The notes: a model not told the origin generated them from the letters alone. Shown: positions 51,730-60,857, counted from the stretch's first letter. The stretch is 64,000 nt of DNA from Chloroflexota bacterium (GCA_016213105.1 JACRBN010000010.1:124001-188000); one strand, 5' to 3'. Numbers and translations are program-made.

Positions 51730-52140
51730 TTAAACGATTTCCTTGGTCACTTCATTCGCACAGCGCACGAAGTCCAGCACGGTCGGCACGTTGCGCATCA
51801 TGTAGCCCATGCTGCCCGAGACCTTGAGTTTGCTGGTCATCATGGCCGACATCGGATTCAACTTGCCCAGCAGGACAGCGGTGATGTCGTTGTAGCGGGC
51901 GCGCAGGGTGAAAACAGGCTTGGGATATTTGAGCGGGTCGGCGGAAAACTCCGCGCCGCGGCAGGTGCCATGCCACAGATCCAAATAGAACGTCAGTTGT
52001 TCCTTCAGGTTGCCTTCGGGTTCGATGAAGAAGAACAGATCGCCTTCCCAGTTCTTCGCGATCTCACGATAGCGTTCATCCGCATTCAACTTGTCTTTCA
52101 ATCCCTCCAGCCATTCGGGGCTCGGAAATACAGCGGTCAT
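51730..52140 (-). CDS. SCP2 sterol-binding-domain protein
   Basis: 136 residues, a single SCP2 domain: FFFIEPEGNLKEQLTFYLDLWHG, FTLRARYNDITAVLLGKLNPMSAMMTSKLKVSGSM. The domain binds lipid-like molecules such as acyl-CoA, sterols or isoprenoids in a hydrophobic tunnel. It lies 114 bp upstream of the AOR gene on the same strand and could bring a hydrophobic aldehyde or acyl compound to it. That link is inferred from position. Confidence 0.88.
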   Translation of the reverse strand: MTAVFPSPEWLEGLKDKLNADERYREIAKNWEGDLFFFIEPEGNLKEQLTFYLDLWHGTCRGAEFSADPLKYPKPVFTLRARYNDITAVLLGKLNPMSAMMTSKLKVSGSMGYMMRNVPTVLDFVRCANEVTKEIV

Positions 52141-52203
52141 TCAAACCTCCACGAAACAATGATGATGTATTGTACCATTTGGGATAAACGGCGATGATCG
52201 CCG

Positions 52204-53937
52204 TCACGGCAGGTTAAACGTGGTCACCAAAAACACGGCCATTTGGGCGCGGGTGACTGGGCTGCCCGGGCAATACCTGCCACCGCCACAACCGCCCGTA
52301 ATGCCCTCGGCATGCAACTGCTCGATCCAGCCCGCGGCCCAGTGCTCGGACGGCACATCGTCGAAGACTTCGCCCGTCGCGGACGGAGGCGGGTAGCCGG
52401 CGCCATGTTCCGCGGTCAACAGGAAGACGGCCATCTCGGCGCGGGTCACGGGCGCGTTGGGACAGAAGTTGCCATTCCCGCAGCCGCTGGTCACACCGTC
52501 ATTCTTCAGGGCCTCGATCCAATTCTCCGCCCAGTGGCCGCTCGTGTCGCCAAATGTGGGGGCAACGTCCGGCGGAGTAAAGGTCGGACCGTGCATGCCC
52601 CGCTCCAGGAAGACGGCCATTTGCGCGCGGGTAACATTCCTGTCCGGGCAATACATCAGCGACGGATGGGTGGCGCATCCGCCGGTCACGTTGTTGAGAT
52701 ACAACTTCTCGATCCACGTGACAGCCCAATGCGTGGAGGGCACATCTGCGAAGATCGATGAAGCGCCGATGTCGACCTGGTAGACATGCACGAGCGGTTC
52801 TTCGCCGTATTCCTCGGTGACATATAGGCGCCCGCCGACGGGATCGTATGTCGCGCCCGTGATGCGCGCCCCGCCCGTCGAATCCATTTCGGGCAGGCGC
52901 CAGATGGCATACGGCTGAACCTCCCAGGGCTGCTTATCCCCGTTGCGGACGGCCAGCAGTTCGAGCGCATCATACGCCCAGACCTGATGAACATAGGGGT
53001 AAGCGTGCGTGCCATGATAGGGGTCGACCGGGTCATTGCATTCCTCGCCCGTGCCGTAACAGTACGGCCCTGTGCCATGCATCCCCAGGAAGAGCACGCT
53101 CCTCGTCCCAGAAGGGAAAGCCATGCCGCCCATGCGCGTGGCCAGGTTAAAATAATCGTTCTGCGTCTCGACCGGCGCAAGCGGATGCTCCAGCGGATAA
53201 CCCAGCACCATCTGGGCTGGGACGGGGTCCGCGCTGCCGACGTCATCGGGGTCGAAGACCCAGGCCGCCGGTCCAGCCGAGGAACGGCTGATGATGCTGA
53301 TACAGCACTGTCCGGTCAGCGCAGGCCCGCCAAAGGAGGAACGCCATTCATTCGGGATGGTTGTCATGTAACCCGCCGCCATGCCAGCCTGGCTGCCCAC
53401 CTGATAGGGTCCGTCCACATCCCCAACCTGTGCAATGTCCAGGGATGAGACAAAATGGGAGAAGACCTGGGAATTGTCGGCATCGTAATACCCATAAGCC
53501 GAAACGATCAGTCTGTTGTTGTAATACAGCGTCCCGCCCAGCCTGGGCAGGTAATCATCCACCAGCGGCAGGCGGCCTTCAGTCACGTCCGCGCAATCTT
53601 GCAGGATGGATGCCGTCTGGGGCGGATCGGTGATGGCTGGGATGCTGACTTCGGCCAGCGTCTGGTCAAGGTCGTGACAGCCAAGGAACAGCCCGGGAGC
53701 CAGCGGATCGTATCCCAGCGCATACCCGCCGTACGCCAGGGAATTTCCATCCCCGTCCTGGTTGGGAACGCGGAACGCGCCGACATATTGCAGGGAGGAC
53801 TCATCCAGCAGCGGAAGCAGCGAAGGGAAGATGGCGCGCGCGCCTGCAAGGCCGCTCAACGCCGCAACCAGGATAACGCCTATCAAGAGCAGCGAACCCG
53901 TTCGAAAAATGATGGCACGCTTCAAGCCTGACGACAT
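52204..53937 (-). CDS. Secreted protein with three C-terminal SLH domains
   Basis: 577 residues with GGGAGGG upstream of the start. A Sec signal peptide (about 1-35) is followed by a beta-rich domain of about 350 residues rich in Gly, Asp and Tyr with repeated DDVGSADPVPAQ and YDPLAPGLFLG-like turns, possibly a propeller. Three SLH motifs then fill the C-terminus (about 390-577; FADVPSTHWAVTWIEKL, FGDTSGHWAENWIEAL, FDDVPSEHWAAGWIEQL), each with NVTRAQMAVFL-type ends. SLH domains bind secondary cell-wall polymers, so the protein is displayed on the cell surface. Its ligand is unknown. The gene is transcribed away from the ABC operon. Confidence 0.9.
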   Translation of the reverse strand: MSSGLKRAIIFRTGSLLLIGVILVAALSGLAGARAIFPSLLPLLDESSLQYVGAFRVPNQDGDGNSLAYGGYALGYDPLAPGLFLGCHDLDQTLAEVSIPAITDPPQTASILQDCADVTEGRLPLVDDYLPRLGGTLYYNNRLIVSAYGYYDADNSQVFSHFVSSLDIAQVGDVDGPYQVGSQAGMAAGYMTTIPNEWRSSFGGPALTGQCCISIISRSSAGPAAWVFDPDDVGSADPVPAQMVLGYPLEHPLAPVETQNDYFNLATRMGGMAFPSGTRSVLFLGMHGTGPYCYGTGEECNDPVDPYHGTHAYPYVHQVWAYDALELLAVRNGDKQPWEVQPYAIWRLPEMDSTGGARITGATYDPVGGRLYVTEEYGEEPLVHVYQVDIGASSIFADVPSTHWAVTWIEKLYLNNVTGGCATHPSLMYCPDRNVTRAQMAVFLERGMHGPTFTPPDVAPTFGDTSGHWAENWIEALKNDGVTSGCGNGNFCPNAPVTRAEMAVFLLTAEHGAGYPPPSATGEVFDDVPSEHWAAGWIEQLHAEGITGGCGGGRYCPGSPVTRAQMAVFLVTTFNLP

Positions 53938-54467
53938 GGGACCCTCCCAAACGCACCCTGCGAATCACACGCGTGATCCCATCCAGAGTGTGTCCATACG
54001 CTGGCATCATTATATAACAACCAGCGCGCTGACGCTCCCGTGGAGTTGTAATCTTCGAAAAACATCCGGTTGAGACTCGCAAAGATTAGCCGCATCGCAT
54101 GGATCATGACAGGGTTGGACACATCAATGATATGCTTTCGCATAATTGGAGATGGTCTTCTCAAAGTCGCCGGGCAGATCAACTGATTTGAAACGCGAAT
54201 AACACCAATGAGCAAATGTCACGAATTTTCCCGGGCTTATTTGCGTCATTCGCAAATTCGCATTAAGGTTCGTCTGACTTTGAGAAAGCCGTGCACGATT
54301 GGATAAAAAACCTTGACAAATGTGTAAAATGGTCTATGCTTGCGCATTGTTGTTTTCAAGGGTCGATGACCCAAGCGCCGAAAGGAGAGAGGCCCCTCGA
54401 TAATAGGATTTGGTTCTGGAGCAGGAAGTATGTTCGAAACATCAAACTACTTTTTCTGGAGGAGAAA
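53938..54467. other. 530-bp intergenic region between divergent SLH and ABC-importer genes
   Basis: No convincing protein-coding frame. It contains, on the minus strand, a TATAAT (54014-54009) that may serve the SLH gene; a degenerate stretch with GAATAACACCAATGAGCAAATG and a TTTGCG-TCATT-CGCAAA hairpin (54238-54256); and the ABC promoter at 54313. The transcript would carry a leader of about 120 nt. Confidence 0.55.
54313..54340 (+). promoter_or_regulatory. Sigma-70-type promoter of amino-acid ABC operon
   Basis: TTGACA (54313-54318), a 16-nt spacer and TATGCT (54335-54340). Confidence 0.75.
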
Positions 54468-55376
54468 ATGTCCAAACTATTCAAGTTGGCCAGCCTCGTC
54501 GCCGTGGCGGCCATGATCCTGTCTGCCTGTGGCGGGGGCGGCGCGAAAGCCGACAACCTGTTGGATGATATCAAGCAACGCGGATACATCCTCGTTTCCA
54601 CCGACGTGAACTATGAACCGCAGTCCTTCCTGAATACCGAAGGCAAGCGCCCTGATGACACGAAATGCCCCACCGATGCGCTGACCACTGCCGAAGTGCA
54701 GGGCTTTGACATTGATGTAGCCAAGGCCATCGGGGACGGCCTCGGCGTCGAGACCTGCTTCGCCACCCCCTCGTGGGATGTGATCACGGCTGGCAATTGG
54801 GCCAACAAATGGGATGTCAGCGTCGGCTCGATGACCATCACCGTCGCCCGTCAGGAAGTGCTGGACTTCAGCGCCCCATACTATTTCTCGCCCGCGGTCG
54901 TGGCCGTGAAAGCCGACTCGGGTTTCACCTCGATCGATGACCTGGCTGGACAGGCCCTGTGCGCTGGCACCGCCACCACCTATGATTACTGGCTCAATAA
55001 CGACATGGAAGGCCTCGGCCTGCCTGCGTCGTCCATCTACTCCAAGGTTCCCGCTGGCGTGACCGTCGTGACCCTGGAAACCGACCAGGAATGCGCCCAG
55101 GCTATTGCTTCGGGCCGCGAAGACTTCGTCGGCTACGTGACTTCCTCCACCGTGGTGGATGCCAACATCGCCGCGGACATGCCCGTGATGAAACTCGGCT
55201 CCGCCGTGTATTCCGAGGAATTAGCTGCCGCCTTCGACAAGTCCTCCAGCCTTCCGACCGCCAGCCTGGTCGAAGCCGTCAATGCCATTATCGCCAAGCT
55301 GCACGCGGATGGCACCTTGAGCGCGGTCTCGACCCAATGGTTCGGCATGGACCTGACCCAGGATCCCAACAAGTAA
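54468..55376 (+). CDS. Amino-acid ABC transporter substrate-binding lipoprotein
   Basis: 302 residues from ATG 54468 with TGGAGGAG upstream. Lipoprotein signal with lipobox ILSAC (Cys near residue 20). The SBP_bac_3 fold is clear: GYILVSTDVNYEPQSF, GFDIDVAKAIGDGLG, WDVSVGSMTITVARQEVLDFSAPYYFSPAVV, and SIDDLAGQALCAGTATTYD. It differs from typical members in a CPTDALTTAEVQ insertion holding one extra Cys pair. The ligand is a polar or cationic amino acid by family; the neighbouring DDAH suggests arginine derivatives or citrulline, an inference. Confidence 0.93.
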   Translation: MSKLFKLASLVAVAAMILSACGGGGAKADNLLDDIKQRGYILVSTDVNYEPQSFLNTEGKRPDDTKCPTDALTTAEVQGFDIDVAKAIGDGLGVETCFATPSWDVITAGNWANKWDVSVGSMTITVARQEVLDFSAPYYFSPAVVAVKADSGFTSIDDLAGQALCAGTATTYDYWLNNDMEGLGLPASSIYSKVPAGVTVVTLETDQECAQAIASGREDFVGYVTSSTVVDANIAADMPVMKLGSAVYSEELAAAFDKSSSLPTASLVEAVNAIIAKLHADGTLSAVSTQWFGMDLTQDPNK

Positions 55377-55393
55377 AACTTTGCGCGAATCAG

Positions 55394-55424
55394 AAGGGAA
55401 GCGGCGTGCGCCGCTTCCCTTTGT
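55394..55424 (+). terminator. Hairpin between substrate-binding and permease genes
   Basis: AAGGGAAGCGGC and GCCGCTTCCCTT form a perfect 12-bp stem with loop GTGC, followed by TGTTT. A partial terminator or stability hairpin is usual here and gives more binding protein than permease. Confidence 0.75.
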
Positions 55425-55456
55425 TTACAAATCAACTTGGGAAAGGAAATTTCCCC

Positions 55457-56287
55457 ATGACTGCTGTAACCCAAAAGCCCCAGGCGGAATTACTCTACGA
55501 GGCTCAACTGCGCAAGGAACGCATCTTCCGCACCCATGTGGGCGTGACTTGGCTGGTCCTGCTGATGACCATCGTTTTCTTTTTCAGCGGGCAGAACTTT
55601 CTGGGCATCAAAACCATCTCCTTGGATAATATATTCATTACAGAGAACCTGGCATTCATCGCGGGCGGGCTGGGGGAAACGATTCGCATCTCCATCCTGT
55701 CCATTCTCCTTGCCATGATCCTGGCCTTGCTGGCCGCGCTGGGACGTCTCTCCACCTTCCCGCCCTTCTATGCCCTGAGTACGTTCTATGTTTCGTTGAT
55801 CCGTGGCACGCCGCTGTACCTGCAAATTTTCTTCTTCTTCCTGGCCCTGCCACAGATATTTCCTGCATGGGCCACAGTGCCTGGTTTGTGGGCGGGCGTG
55901 CTGGCCCTCGGCATGAACTACGGTGCCTACATGAGCGAGACCTTCCGCGCGGGCATCGCCTCGGTCAGCAAGGGACAGCGTGAAGCCGCGCTGGCCCTCG
56001 GCATGACGCCCGGCCAGACCATGCTGCGCATCGTCATCCCGCAGGCGCTGCGCTTCGCCATCCCGCCCATGGGCAACGACTTCATCGCCATGACCAAGGA
56101 CTCGGCCCTGGTCTCGGCCACGGGCTTCGTCCACGAATTGATGTGGCGCGCCACCAAGGTCGGCCGCGCGCAGTTCAACAACCTGGAGGCGCTCATCGTC
56201 GCCGCCGTATTCTACTGGGGCTTGACCCTGATCCTGACCTATTTCCAGAACCGCCTCGAAGCCCGCATGTCCAGGGGAGACCGCTAA
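55457..56287 (+). CDS. Amino-acid ABC transporter permease (HisM/GlnP type)
   Basis: 276 residues from ATG 55457. Transmembrane helices near 25-45, 65-90, 100-120, 140-165 and 225-245. The EAA loop [32 protein letters not shown] docks to the ATPase. The N-terminal cytoplasmic extension (about 25 residues) is unremarkable. It lies 81 bp after the binding-protein gene and 1 bp before the ATPase gene. A single permease gene implies a homodimer. Confidence 0.93.
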   Translation: MTAVTQKPQAELLYEAQLRKERIFRTHVGVTWLVLLMTIVFFFSGQNFLGIKTISLDNIFITENLAFIAGGLGETIRISILSILLAMILALLAALGRLSTFPPFYALSTFYVSLIRGTPLYLQIFFFFLALPQIFPAWATVPGLWAGVLALGMNYGAYMSETFRAGIASVSKGQREAALALGMTPGQTMLRIVIPQALRFAIPPMGNDFIAMTKDSALVSATGFVHELMWRATKVGRAQFNNLEALIVAAVFYWGLTLILTYFQNRLEARMSRGDR

Positions 56288-56288
56288 C

Positions 56289-57050
56289 ATGTCAGCCATT
56301 GTGAAAATCTCCAACCTCGACAAGTATTTCGGCCGCCTGCACGTGCTGAAGGACATCTCGCTCGAAGTCCAGCCGCGCGAAGTGGTCTGCATCATCGGCC
56401 GCAGCGGCTCGGGCAAGAGCACGCTGCTGCGCTGCATCAACTTCCTCGAAGAGCCCTCGCATGGCACCATCGAAGTGGACGGCCTGATCGTGGCGGGCGG
56501 CGAAAAGGGCAAGGAGCACCGCCAACTGGTTCATGACCTGCGCCTGCGCACGGGGATGGTCTTCCAGGATTTCAATCTCTTCCCGCACATGAGCGTGCTC
56601 GAAAACGTGATCGAAGGTCCCGTCACCGTCAAGAAAATGGATCGCGCCAAAGCCATCGAGCTGGCCGAGTACAACCTGAACAACGTCGACATGCTCTGGA
56701 AGAAGGACGAGTATCCCAACCGCCTCTCGGGCGGACAAAAACAGCGCGTGGCCATCGCCCGCGCCCTGACCATGGAACCGCGCGTGATGCTCTTTGATGA
56801 GCCCACCTCCGCGCTCGACCCCGAGTTGATCGGCGAGGTCTTGACCGTCATGAAGAAGGTCGCGCTGGAAGGCATGACCATGCTGGTCGTCACCCACGAA
56901 ATGGGTTTCGCCAAGGAGGTGGCCGACCGCGTGGTGGTCATGGCCGACGGCGAGATCATCGAAGATGCCGCGCCAGAGGAACTCTTCGAGACCCCCAAGG
57001 ACGCGCGCACCCTCGCCCTGATCGAACGCTATCGCTCGGGAAGCAATTAA
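56289..57050 (+). CDS. Amino-acid ABC transporter ATPase (GlnQ/HisP type)
   Basis: 253 residues: Walker [12 protein letters not shown]-loop [12 protein letters not shown], signature [15 protein letters not shown], Walker [17 protein letters not shown]-loop VVTHEMGFA. GlnQ-type polar amino acid transporters have exactly this sequence. It starts 1 bp after the permease gene and is followed after 1 bp by the DDAH-like gene. Confidence 0.95.
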   Translation: MSAIVKISNLDKYFGRLHVLKDISLEVQPREVVCIIGRSGSGKSTLLRCINFLEEPSHGTIEVDGLIVAGGEKGKEHRQLVHDLRLRTGMVFQDFNLFPHMSVLENVIEGPVTVKKMDRAKAIELAEYNLNNVDMLWKKDEYPNRLSGGQKQRVAIARALTMEPRVMLFDEPTSALDPELIGEVLTVMKKVALEGMTMLVVTHEMGFAKEVADRVVVMADGEIIEDAAPEELFETPKDARTLALIERYRSGSN

Positions 57051-57051
57051 T

Positions 57052-57813
57052 ATGCCGCTCGCCATCGCCCGCCAGGTCAGCGCGCGCTTCGCGGAATGTG
57101 AATTGACTCACATCCAACGTGAGCCCATCGACATTGCCAAAGCCCGCGCCCAACACGCAGAGTATGTCCGCGCGCTGCAGGAACTGGGCTGTCACGTGGT
57201 GGAATTGCCCGCCGAGGATGACCTGCCCGATTCGGTCTTCGTCGAGGATGCGGCCTTCATCCTGCCCGAGGTGGCCGTCATCACCCGCCCCGGAGCCGAC
57301 TCGCGCAAACCCGAGACCGTCTCCGTGGCGGATGCCCTGCGCCCGCACCGTGACCTGATCTTCGTGCGCGAGCCTGCCACCATCGACGGCGGCGACGTGC
57401 TGGTGCTGGAGCGGGACATCTACGTTGGCCTGTCCTCGCGCACCAACGCGGCCGCCATTCAGCAACTGCAAGCCATGCTCGGTCGGCATGGCTATTGCGT
57501 CCACGGCGTGGAGGTGGATAAATTCCTGCACCTGAAGAGCGCCGTCACCCGTCTGGACGAAGGCACCCTGCTGCTCAATCCCGCCTGGATCGACGCCAGC
57601 CTCTTTGGGAAATTCGAACACGTCGAGGTGGCTCCCTCCGAGCCGATGGCCGCCAACATCCTGGTCATCAACGGGACGGGCATCTACCCAACCAGCTTCC
57701 CCGAGACCCAGGCGCGCATCGAGGCGCACGGCACGCAACTCGTCACGCTGGATGTCTCGGAGATCGCCAAGGCCGAGGGCGCCGTGACTTGTTGCAGCCT
57801 GATCCTGCAATAA
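57052..57813 (+). CDS. Dimethylarginine dimethylaminohydrolase-like protein
   Basis: 253 residues of the guanidine-modifying (pentein) fold: DLPDSVFVEDAAFILPE, PATIDGGDVLVLERDIYVGLSSRTN, HLKSAVTRLDEGTLLLNP with the catalytic His, and the C-terminal Cys pair in EGAVTCCSLILQ. The pattern matches DDAH, which splits asymmetric dimethylarginine (or arginine) into citrulline and an amine. It is the last gene of the ABC operon, so a plausible route is import of methylated arginine and hydrolysis inside the cell. An arginine deiminase-like reaction remains possible. Confidence 0.9.
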   Translation: MPLAIARQVSARFAECELTHIQREPIDIAKARAQHAEYVRALQELGCHVVELPAEDDLPDSVFVEDAAFILPEVAVITRPGADSRKPETVSVADALRPHRDLIFVREPATIDGGDVLVLERDIYVGLSSRTNAAAIQQLQAMLGRHGYCVHGVEVDKFLHLKSAVTRLDEGTLLLNPAWIDASLFGKFEHVEVAPSEPMAANILVINGTGIYPTSFPETQARIEAHGTQLVTLDVSEIAKAEGAVTCCSLILQ

Positions 57814-57817
57814 CACC

Positions 57818-57847
57818 AATCCCCGTCAGCGCTGACGGGGATTTTTT
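57818..57847 (+). terminator. Rho-independent terminator of ABC/DDAH operon
   Basis: AATCCCCGTCAGC and GCTGACGGGGATT are perfect complements with T6 following. Confidence 0.93.
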
Positions 57848-57871
57848 ATCGGAGACAGGCTCGGGGGCGGG

Positions 57872-57877
57872 TATAAT
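57872..57877 (+). promoter_or_regulatory. -10 element of methyltransferase/deacetylase operon
   Basis: TATAAT with a leader of about 30 nt and AAAGG before ATG 57913. No strong -35. Confidence 0.4.
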
Positions 57878-57912
57878 GTCCGCCTGCAAGAATCCGCCCG
57901 AAAGGTCATCCT

Positions 57913-58602
57913 ATGCCAGAACAGAAAAAATCGGATAGTGCCCGCTACTGGGAGGAACACCTGCTCAGTTGGGAAGCCAGCGCGTATTACAAGGACACCC
58001 CGCAAAAAGCCAACTGGTGGGACCGCCTCTCCACTTATTTCCGCGGCGATGCGATGTACGTGCGCATGCAGACCGCGCTCGAACTGGCCAGGCCGCACCT
58101 CCAGGATCAGACCGTCATGGACGTGGGCTGCGCCTCGGGGCGTTTCGCCGTGCAAATGCTCCAGGCGGGCGCCACCCGCGTGCATGGTGTGGATATTTCC
58201 CACGAGGCCATCCAGTTGGCGCAGGCGCACGGTCAAAGCCTGGGCCTGGGTGACAGGCTGTTATTCAGCGTGCAGGATTTGATCCACCCGCAGGGGCCGC
58301 TCCCGCGCGTCGACCTGGTCACAGCGCTGGGCGTGATCGAATACTTCGACCCGCCCACCATGGCAAAATTCCTCGGCAACCTGAATACCCGCTACATCCT
58401 GCTCGACTTCCCCGACCTGAGCCGCTCCAGGGATTTTCCCACCTGGCCGCTCAGGCAGATCTACATCCGCGTCAACCGCCTGCCGGGCGTGTTCCTGTAC
58501 TCGCTGGAACAGTTCGCCAGCATCGCGGAGCCGTTCGGTTTCACGGGCCTGCACGTGATCGCGAAAAACAACTTCTTCTACGTCACCAACCTGCCCGCCT
58601 GA
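57913..58602 (+). CDS. Class I SAM-dependent methyltransferase
   Basis: 229 residues. Motif I QTVMDVGCASGRFAVQML binds S-adenosylmethionine, with acidic loops in VHGVDISHEAIQLAQ and VDLVTALGVIEYFDPP. The C-terminal part is short and ends in a region like that of ubiquinone/tocopherol or sugar methylases. It overlaps the deacetylase start (TGATG), so the two are coupled and possibly act on the same carbohydrate or lipid. Confidence 0.9.
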   Translation: MPEQKKSDSARYWEEHLLSWEASAYYKDTPQKANWWDRLSTYFRGDAMYVRMQTALELARPHLQDQTVMDVGCASGRFAVQMLQAGATRVHGVDISHEAIQLAQAHGQSLGLGDRLLFSVQDLIHPQGPLPRVDLVTALGVIEYFDPPTMAKFLGNLNTRYILLDFPDLSRSRDFPTWPLRQIYIRVNRLPGVFLYSLEQFASIAEPFGFTGLHVIAKNNFFYVTNLPA

Positions 58603-59450
58603 TGCCGAAATACGCCTGCGTCACCCTCGACATGGAGCCTGACTACGGCGACCCGCTCGGGCGCATCCGCCTGCTGGATACGCCCGAGTTCTTCGAGCGT
58701 TTCGTCGGCCTGATCCGCAAATACAACGCCAGGGTGACCATGTTCACCGTGACCTCGCTGTTCGAGGCACACAGCCAAGATTTCGAGCGGCTGGCGGCGC
58801 GCATCCCGCTGGAATACGCCGTTCATTCGCACAACCACGATCCGCACAATGCCTGCGGGCTGGATGAAGTGCAGGCCGCGCAGAAAGCGTACCAGCAATT
58901 CACGGGCCGCGCCCCCGCGGGGTACCGCGCCCCCATCGGCCAGATCGACCGCGACGGCCTGGGCCATCTCATGGATCATGGTTATCGCTACGACTCGAGC
59001 GTGTACACCTCGATCCGCCCTGGCAAATTCGGCTACTTCAACCTGCACCTGCCCAATGTTCCGTTCTGGCTCACGCGCGGCGGACGCGAAGCCCTGCTCG
59101 AATTTCCCTTCACCTCCATTTCCACCGTGCGGGTGGTGTATGCCCTGAGCTATGCCAAACTGCTCGGCTGGCCGCTGTACTCCGCGCTGCTCCAGCTCTT
59201 CGGCCTGCCCGAGGTGGCTCTGCTGCTCCTGCATCCCTACAACTTTTACACAAAATTGACCGCGGACGGCCTGGCGGGCTTCGAAAAGTTCGCCCTGACC
59301 CGCAACGACGAGCGCTCCTTCGAATATTTCGAGCGGATGCTGGCCGCCCTGCGAAAACGCGGATACGAATTCCTGTTGGTCAGCGAGATCTACGAGCGCA
59401 TCCAGGATCAGCCCAACCTGCCGCGTCTGGCCTGGGAGGAATGGCGTTAA
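58602..59450 (+). CDS. Polysaccharide deacetylase-like protein
   Basis: 282 residues. NodB-homology features: VTLDMEPDYGD near the N-terminus (acidic metal/catalytic part), MFTVTSLFEAHS, HSHNHDPHNACG (His metal ligands), GYRAPIGQID. No signal peptide is seen, so it may be cytoplasmic or use other export. The C-terminal third has hydrophobic helices typical of cell-surface deacetylases of the PuuE/PA1517 type. It probably acts on an acetylated sugar or polysaccharide intermediate with the methyltransferase. A terminator follows directly. Confidence 0.85.
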   Translation: MPKYACVTLDMEPDYGDPLGRIRLLDTPEFFERFVGLIRKYNARVTMFTVTSLFEAHSQDFERLAARIPLEYAVHSHNHDPHNACGLDEVQAAQKAYQQFTGRAPAGYRAPIGQIDRDGLGHLMDHGYRYDSSVYTSIRPGKFGYFNLHLPNVPFWLTRGGREALLEFPFTSISTVRVVYALSYAKLLGWPLYSALLQLFGLPEVALLLLHPYNFYTKLTADGLAGFEKFALTRNDERSFEYFERMLAALRKRGYEFLLVSEIYERIQDQPNLPRLAWEEWR

Positions 59451-59453
59451 ATC

Positions 59454-59481
59454 AAAATCCCCGTCCAGGACGGGGATTTTT
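59454..59481 (+). terminator. Rho-independent terminator
   Basis: AAAATCCCCGTCC and GGACGGGGATTTT are perfect complements with T tail; loop is a single A. Confidence 0.9.
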
Positions 59482-59510
59482 CACTGCCGAGGGGTTGCAG
59501 GTATTTCGTG

Positions 59511-59594
59511 TGCGCTGGAGAGGACTTGAACCTCCACGCCTGTTAAGGCACATGGCCCTCAACCATGCCTGTCTGCCAATTCCAGCACCAGCGC
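59511..59594 (-). tRNA. tRNA-Leu(GAG)
   Basis: 84 nt on the minus strand. Acceptor arms GCGCTGG and CCAGCGC pair perfectly and are followed by discriminator A. The anticodon stem CATGG/CCATG holds loop TTGAGGG, with GAG as anticodon (59558-59560). The long variable arm (GTGCCTTAACAGGCGT) is of the Leu type and the T arm is GGAGG-TTCAAGT-CCTCT. No CCA is encoded. Confidence 0.95.
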
Positions 59595-59642
59595 AAGCAG
59601 GCAGTATTATAATCAGGATGCTTTTCTTGTCAAGCAAATTCA

Positions 59643-59668
59643 GTAGTGACGACAGAAGTCGTCACTAC
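59643..59668. repeat. Palindrome GTAGTGACGAC/GTCGTCACTAC (R8)
   Basis: A perfect 11-bp stem with loop AGAA lies 17 bp before the plsX start, overlapping the expected leader. Confidence 0.8.
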
Positions 59669-59685
59669 CCATTCAAGGAGCAATT

Positions 59686-60702
59686 ATGACCCGAATTGTT
59701 GTTGACGCCATGGGCAGTGACGAATTCCCCGTTCCCGATGTCGAAGGCGCGGTGATGGCCGCCCGCGAGTACGGTGTGGAGATCATCCTGGTCGGCGATG
59801 AGGCGAAGATCAAGCCCGCGCTGACCGCCGCCCAGCCTGGGAACCTGCCCATCCGCATCGTCCACGCCCCCGAGATGCTGACCATGAATGACAAGGGCGA
59901 GGGCCTGGCCTTCAAGGCCCGCCACAAGGACGCCCAAAACTCGATGGCCGTCGGCATCGACCTGGTCAAGAAGGGCGAGGCGGATGCCTTCGTCACGGCG
60001 GGCAACACGGGCGCGGCGATGGTCACCTCCCTCTTCCGCCTGGGACGCATCCGCGGCGTGGAGCGCCCCGCGCTGGCGCCCGTCTTCCCGACCGCCACAG
60101 GCTCGTGCGTGGTGCTCGACATCGGCGCCAACCCCGACTGCGAAGCGGTGCATCTTTATCAGTTCGGCATCATGGGCAGCATCTACGCGGAAAAGGTGCG
60201 CGGCGTGAAGAATCCCAAGGTCGGGCTGGTCTCGAACGGCGAGGAGGAGGGCAAGGGCAATCATCTCGTCAAGGAAGCCACGCCCCTGTTCAAGGCCTCG
60301 AAACTGAATTACTTCGGCAACGTCGAGGGCAAGGAAGTCATCGGCGGCAATGTGGATGTGGCCGTCACCGACGGGTTCGTGGGCAACGTCATGCTCAAGA
60401 CCTCCGAGGCCGTCGCCAAGCTGATCGTGGACAAGATCAAGGCCGCCATCAAGGGCGGCGGACCGCTGGCCATGCTGGGCGGCCTCCTGGTCAAGCCTGC
60501 GCTGACCCAGATCAAGAAACTGCTCGATCCCAGCGAGGAGGGTGCCGCCCCCCTGCTCGGCGTGAACGGATTGGTCTTCATCGGCCATGGCCGCTCGGAT
60601 TCGATTGCCATCAAGAACGCCGTGCGCGTGGCGAAAAACGCCGTGGACGCGCAGGTGCTCGACGCCATGAAATCCGCCATCGAAGAAAGCTTGAAGAAAT
60701 AA
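59686..60702 (+). CDS. plsX: Phosphate acyltransferase PlsX
   Basis: 338 residues, AAGGAG before the start. The PlsX signature VVDAMGSDEFPVPDVEGAV, AGNTGAAMVTSLFRLGRI, DIGANPDC, SNGEEEGKGNHLVKEA, and DGFVGNVMLKTSEA are all present. The enzyme makes acyl-phosphate from acyl-ACP for PlsY, the first step of phospholipid synthesis. plsX is often next to fabH or rpmF; here it stands alone, after a tRNA gene on the other strand. Length is standard. Confidence 0.97.
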   Translation: MTRIVVDAMGSDEFPVPDVEGAVMAAREYGVEIILVGDEAKIKPALTAAQPGNLPIRIVHAPEMLTMNDKGEGLAFKARHKDAQNSMAVGIDLVKKGEADAFVTAGNTGAAMVTSLFRLGRIRGVERPALAPVFPTATGSCVVLDIGANPDCEAVHLYQFGIMGSIYAEKVRGVKNPKVGLVSNGEEEGKGNHLVKEATPLFKASKLNYFGNVEGKEVIGGNVDVAVTDGFVGNVMLKTSEAVAKLIVDKIKAAIKGGGPLAMLGGLLVKPALTQIKKLLDPSEEGAAPLLGVNGLVFIGHGRSDSIAIKNAVRVAKNAVDAQVLDAMKSAIEESLKK

Positions 60703-60707
60703 AGCAT

Positions 60708-60775
60708 GGAGTCCAAAGTCTCCCGACTTTGGACTCCAATCAATTGATGCTCCCGCTGGATTTGTAATCCAGCGG
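60708..60775. repeat. Palindromic repeats R5 and R1 in tandem
   Basis: GGAGTCCAAAGTC (60708-60720) and GACTTTGGACTCC (60725-60737) form a perfect 13-bp stem, loop TCCC; directly after it comes the R1 palindrome with core CTGGATTTGTAATCCAG (60753-60775). Together they lie behind plsX. Confidence 0.85.
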
Positions 60776-60857
60776 TGAAGCAGGCGGAACACGCTTGCCC
60801 AGGATGCAAGCGCCAGGGAATTCGCCAGATGCACAAATCCAAAAAGATTGGAACTCA

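Noticed and set aside
53922-54215. Minus-strand ORF of 97 residues upstream of the SLH gene
   Set aside because: It overlaps the SLH gene's promoter region and repeat-like DNA, with no domain and no ribosome site.
54347-54467. Leader of the amino-acid ABC operon considered as a riboswitch
   Set aside because: I could not match it to the conserved core of a known class (glycine, lysine, glutamine, guanidine), so it is only noted as unexplained.
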